Assembly (NCBI GenBank): GCA_022829145.1
Contig: CM040761.1
Location: 4,780,053-4,844,052 of the forward strand
DNA: 64,000 bases
Reading direction: 5' to 3'
Origin: Albula goreensis
Lineage: Eukaryota > Chordata > Actinopteri > Albuliformes > Albulidae
Each line of letters starts with the position of its first letter. The first letter of the stretch is position 1. Made by a program: the position numbers and the translations under genes. This document shows, piece after piece, positions 61,089 to 64,000 of this stretch. The notes beneath the pieces are model-generated. The model saw only the letters and a program-made list of their open reading frames with translations. It had not been told where the DNA came from and ran no database searches.

Positions 61089-61100
61089 TGGTGTCAGAAG
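61089..61100 (+). other. Primer binding site, tRNA-Leu type
   Basis: TGGTGTCAGAAG, two bases downstream of the left LTR. It complements the CTTCTGACA-CCA 3' end of tRNA-Leu. The match is interrupted by an extra G after 12 bases. Confidence 0.8.
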
Positions 61101-61454
61101 GTGGCTTTAAGCCCCTGTCTGTTTGGAGTGACAGTTTTAGAATGCTTTCAGATTTGTTTTATGCTGAGTTTTTATCAGACTTGGGGATTTTACTCAAGCA
61201 AACCTCCAGAAAACAGGATTATGTTCATGCATGTGTCCAGAGGAAGATTCAGGTCAGGCAGAAAGTAGAAGCTCAAACAGCAGTGGGAACCTAAAGTGGG
61301 AGCAGCTGGATGCCCCTTAAATAGATGGGGAGCTGTAGCTAGCTCTGGGGTGGGGGGTGGTCCAGTGCCCAGGGGAAAGCAATCTGCTAACCAGTATGAG
61401 GAGCCTATAGCCTGTTGGGAGGTGGTGTCCAGTCCCCATAGTGCTGTGGATGCT

Positions 61455-61469
61455 GGAGGGGGGTGGAAA
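61455..61469 (+). other. Polypurine tract
   Basis: GGAGGGGGGTGGAAA directly abuts the right LTR. A single T interrupts an otherwise all-purine run. This is the expected position for plus-strand priming. Confidence 0.8.
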
Positions 61470-61716
61470 TATGAAGGAGTGGCCTTTCCCTGATTTTCAA
61501 TTAGTACAACTAGTTAATTGGTTTGATTGTAATGTGTTAACAAAATGGGTAACACCTGTGGCTGATTAGAACCAGGTGTAATTGAATGGGTGCCCAGCAC
61601 ATAAAAGTGGCAGCTACCAAGATGGGAGGTGTGCCAGCACCCTGTCTGTGGTTTTGAAATAAATTATTGATTTTTACCAAGCCAATTTTACTCGGCTGTT
61701 TTTCAGCTTTCTTACA
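61470..61716 (+). repeat. Right (3') LTR
   Basis: Starts TATGAAGGAGTGGCC and ends CTTTCTTACA, aligned throughout with the left LTR with scattered substitutions and small indels. Contains AATAAA in the segment TTTGAAATAAATTATT, a plausible poly(A) signal. Confidence 0.88.
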
Positions 61717-61903
61717 AGGATGAAATTCCATCTGCTGTAATGAACATGTCAGGTGTGGGGAACTCAAATCATACATTTCATCAACATCATAGATGTTCTT
61801 GAATTCCAACTCTGACAATTGAAATGGAATAGATGTTTTTTTGAATGACATATATGGTATTAATTAGCAAAATGTATATTTACAAACTGGAAATACTGAC
61901 ATT

Positions 61904-61909
61904 TTTATT
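61904..61909 (-). terminator. orc4: Poly(A) signal of orc4 (AATAAA on the minus strand)
   Basis: TTTATT on the plus strand, 123 nt beyond the orc4 stop codon, gives a short 3' UTR. Confidence 0.6.
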
Positions 61910-62031
61910 CAACATTTTATAAAAAAAGTACAGCAAAGATGTATCAAGTATTACATATTTTCTTTTTTTACAATGAAAGACGGCAGCAACAGAATACATA
62001 TCCGTTTCAGACTAGGCACTGGTGATTTGGA

Positions 62032-62214
62032 TTAGCCAAAAGCGGACATGGCCCACTGTTTGACATCAGTGGGGCATTGTGGGTATTTGTGCAGGGCCTC
62101 CATCATCTGGGTGTGGTCCAGCATCAGCTTCACTAACTGGTACTCTTTCTGGGTTTTAGTGCCGGAGCCATCCATCGGTCTGATCAGCTCCAACTGCTGC
62201 AAGTGCTCAAAGGC
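62032..62214 (-). CDS. orc4: orc4 last coding exon
   Basis: Sixty codons plus TAA. Starts [18 protein letters not shown] and ends [18 protein letters not shown]. The family ends with a similar short hydrophobic tail. Acceptor TTTCAG; phase 0 start. Confidence 0.95.
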   Translation of the reverse strand, partial: AFEHLQQLELIRPMDGSGTKTQKEYQLVKLMLDHTQMMEALHKYPQCPTDVKQWAMSAFG

Positions 62215-63742
62215 CTGAAACCGATCAGAACTGCCGTTAAAAACTCCAGGGTCTACAGTTTGACAAAATTCTATGTGGTTACATATTTACAGTGTGGCAA
62301 TTTGAGAATATGTAGTGCACGTATTAGACAAAACAACAGCACAGCTTAAGTAGCAAATGTTGTCAAGGGACCTTCAACAACAATAAAAACATGGACCAAT
62401 AAAGCATGGTGACCTAAATAAAAATGAAAGCATTATTTAAATGACTTTGATTTTATGTGCGATTCAAACTCCCACCCTTAAGCGACTACATGCGGAAAAG
62501 AGTTTAAAACAACCAAGAACAACAAATAAAACATAAGACACAAAACACCAAAACCCTCAAGCACCCCAAAAAAATGAAACACTTTGACAATCTTACATTT
62601 TCCTCGTTCAAAATAAGAGAACTTTTAAGGTTTTCGCCTTGGAATCTTGTCATTTGTAGTAATGGAAACTCAACATTACTGTGTATTCCATCTTAGCACT
62701 GGATTTAACAAATAATTCTTAAACAATTCACTAGATGTCAAAAGAAAACCAAGCTTGGTTCGTCTGCAACGTAAGACCTGTCCTACTGATTATAGTGTAC
62801 AAAAATGACATAATAGCAATTAGATAACAGCAGTTTCTAGAAGAGCTTTCCTTACTAACTCACCTTGATAACCACTGGCTTCTCAAAATTATGGACAGAG
62901 TGAGATTTCCTCTGTATAAACTTCTTGAATTCTACAAGAAGAGAAAGACCATTCAGCAAAATGAAAGGAAATTGAAGTTTACCAAAAACATGAAACACAC
63001 ACGCACACTTACGTCCATCAAAACAAAGGTTACATAATCAGTGTTATTTTGGCTCAAAAGACCAGCTTCGTTTGGGAATTGCTCCAGCAACCAAACCCAC
63101 CTCCCCACCCACAACCATTTCTCACCGTTGTGGACCATCTGAAAGTTGAAGGGCTCTCCGTCATAGATGTCATTCAAGTGCTTCATGGCAATGATCAAAC
63201 AAAGCTCCAGAATAGAAAGACCTGGAAGCACATCAAAACTGCAGTGGATAAAACTTTACTTATAGTTTACTGTGTTTTTATCTTTCTCTATTATGAAGTA
63301 GAAGTATGACGACCACCACCTAATTCCTGAACCATTTTTATTCCCATATTATTCATTCATTTACCATTTAATTCTATACAGTCAGATAAACAGATAAAGT
63401 GTTTATCACTGTGCTTTATCTCCTGCTTTTAAACATCTGTGTTTTGAAACGTCCTCTGTGACAATCCCACTGTGAAGGATATTGTGTGTGAAATTGACCA
63501 TCAAATGCTGCAGAGCAGAAGCCATGGGTGAATTTAAATATACAGTCATCTTTGGAGAGTTTAGAGTGCATCTTTTATTGTCCATGTCGCAGCTATGGTA
63601 GGAACGACGTCTGATGCGTGTCAGACTGACTTACCGTGGAGGATGTTTGCCTTGGCATCGGCGGTGCAGAGTCGGCTGGCCTCCAGAAGATCAGCGGACC
63701 TGACGGTCGGGTTGGACACCGTCACTCTGCTCAAGTCAGCAT
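62032..63742 (-). CDS. orc4: Origin recognition complex subunit 4 (ORC4), C-terminal part, truncated by window edge
   Basis: ORC4 is one of six ORC subunits. In the nucleus the complex binds replication origins and loads the MCM helicase with CDC6 and CDT1. Only the last four coding exons are inside the window, joined as 63742-63635, 63221-63126, 62931-62864 and 62214-62032. Splice sites are GT-AG and phases agree, giving about 150 residues to the stop. The encoded sequence follows the family closely: [65 protein letters not shown] and [12 protein letters not shown]. This is the region after the AAA+ fold, corresponding to the C-terminal winged-helix part. The AAA+ domain with Walker motifs lies beyond the right edge. 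The tail-to-tail position with acvr2a agrees with the mammalian arrangement as I recall it. Confidence 0.94.
62215..62863 (-). other. orc4: orc4 intron before the last exon (649 bp)
   Basis: AT-rich, non-coding, with GTGAGT donor and TTTCAG acceptor. Nothing else recognised. Confidence 0.85.
62864..62931 (-). CDS. orc4: orc4 penultimate coding exon
   Basis: Completes a glutamate codon and encodes [20 protein letters not shown] followed by IK, matching the family segment before AFEHLQQ. Donor GTGAGT, acceptor TTGTAG; phase 2 nt in, 0 out. Confidence 0.94.
63126..63221 (-). CDS. orc4: orc4 coding exon, third from end
   Basis: Encodes [20 protein letters not shown] followed by [11 protein letters not shown], nearly identical to mammalian ORC4. 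Glycine and glutamate codons are split at the two ends. Acceptor TTCCAG, donor GTGAGA. Confidence 0.95.
63222..63634 (-). other. orc4: orc4 intron (413 bp)
   Basis: Non-coding; GTAAGT donor, TTCCAG acceptor. Nothing else recognised. Confidence 0.85.
63635..63742 (-). CDS. orc4: orc4 coding exon, fourth from end
   Basis: Encodes [20 protein letters not shown] followed by [13 protein letters not shown], ending in the first base of a glycine codon. Matches the family well except for its first three codons, where the fit is poor. The acceptor is taken as TTTCCCAG ending at 63743. The true exon start could differ. Confidence 0.85.
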
Positions 63743-64000
63743 CTGGGAAAGAAAGCGAGGCCCTGTGGAATCACAATGGAAAAACTCCCCAAAAAACACA
63801 GCATCCCTCGTGTTCTGGTGATGGACAGAGCTAAGATTGCAGGGGTAGTGGAGTCCCCGTTCTACAACAACAGCAGAGATTCCCAAATCCAGGAACACCT
63901 GAAATGGGCGAAGACATTAAGCCATGACCTAACTACAGCCCAGGATGCACCACTGGGACTCACTGCTCCTCTGCTGCAGTTTCTGAAACAGTCCCACCAT
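63743..64000 (-). other. orc4: Presumed orc4 intron to window edge
   Basis: No further orc4 exon can be recognised in the last 258 bases. The next upstream exon, encoding the end of the AAA+ region, probably lies outside the window. Confidence 0.6.

Larger units (their letters stand above)
60840..61716 (+). mobile_element. Compact non-autonomous LTR retrotransposon (TRIM-like)
   Basis: Two direct repeats of about 247 bp (60840-61086 and 61470-61716) enclose 383 bp of non-coding DNA. The left copy begins TG, the right begins TA by apparent mutation, and both end CTTTCTTACA. The primer binding site TGGTGTCAGAAG starts two bases after the left LTR and is complementary to the 3' end of vertebrate tRNA-Leu plus CCA. 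A polypurine tract GGAGGGGGGTGGAAA ends immediately before the right LTR. Identical AGGAT pentamers flank the element at 60835-60839 and 61717-61721. The interior lacks gag or pol, so it would depend on enzymes from another element. The LTRs have clearly diverged, suggesting an old insertion. Confidence 0.9.
56111..61890. other. Intergenic region between acvr2a and orc4 (tail to tail)
   Basis: About 5.7 kb separating the 3' ends of the two convergent genes. It contains a decayed Tc1-like element (about 56920-57545), a CTCF-like motif (59850-59864) and a compact LTR element (60840-61716). A 201-codon minus-strand open frame at 58370-58975 has no domain I recognise and is probably fortuitous. 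Confidence 0.7.

Noticed and set aside
63880-64000. Possible further orc4 exon at the window edge
   Set aside because: A GTGAGT-like donor exists on the minus strand, but the translation does not resemble the expected ORC4 segment.

Overview
The window is vertebrate nuclear DNA, almost certainly from a ray-finned (teleost) fish. It holds one complete multi-exon gene on the + strand and the 3' end of a second gene on the - strand. The rest is intron and intergenic DNA with old transposable elements and microsatellites. Fish origin is inferred from the protein divergence from mammals, tRNA-derived SINE copies of the type common in fish, and a decayed Tc1-like element. I cannot name the species.

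The main gene is activin receptor type-2A (acvr2a, fish paralogue aa or ab unresolved). All eleven coding exons can be assembled with GT-AG splice sites and consistent phases from 4672 to 52842. They give a 513-residue protein, the same length as the mammalian receptor. It has a signal peptide, a ten-cysteine ligand-binding ectodomain, one membrane helix and a serine/threonine kinase with K219, HRD D322 and DFG D340, and it ends in a PDZ-binding-type tail. A promoter-like stretch with two inverted CCAAT boxes and a YY1 motif lies near 2.8-3.0 kb. Intron 1 is about 25.3 kb and intron 4 about 11.5 kb. The probable 3' UTR runs about 3.3 kb to an AATAAA near 56.09 kb.

The second gene, orc4 (origin recognition complex subunit 4), enters from the right edge on the - strand. 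Its last four coding exons lie between 63742 and 62032. The two genes are tail to tail, as I recall for ACVR2A and ORC4 in mammals. There is no functional operon-like relationship: one is a TGF-beta superfamily receptor and the other a DNA replication licensing factor.

The roughly 5.7 kb between the two genes carries a decayed Tc1-like element (about 56.92-57.55 kb) and a compact LTR element (60840-61716). The LTR element has paired about 247-bp LTRs, a tRNA-Leu-type primer binding site, a polypurine tract, a 5-bp target duplication and no coding capacity. It looks like a terminal-repeat retrotransposon in miniature (TRIM) and is the least expected structure here. The introns contain three tRNA-SINE copies, a palindromic MITE with a perfect 10-bp flanking duplication, candidate CTCF sites, G-quadruplex-prone tracts and several microsatellites. 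I found no rRNA, canonical tRNA gene, CRISPR array or intact viral gene.
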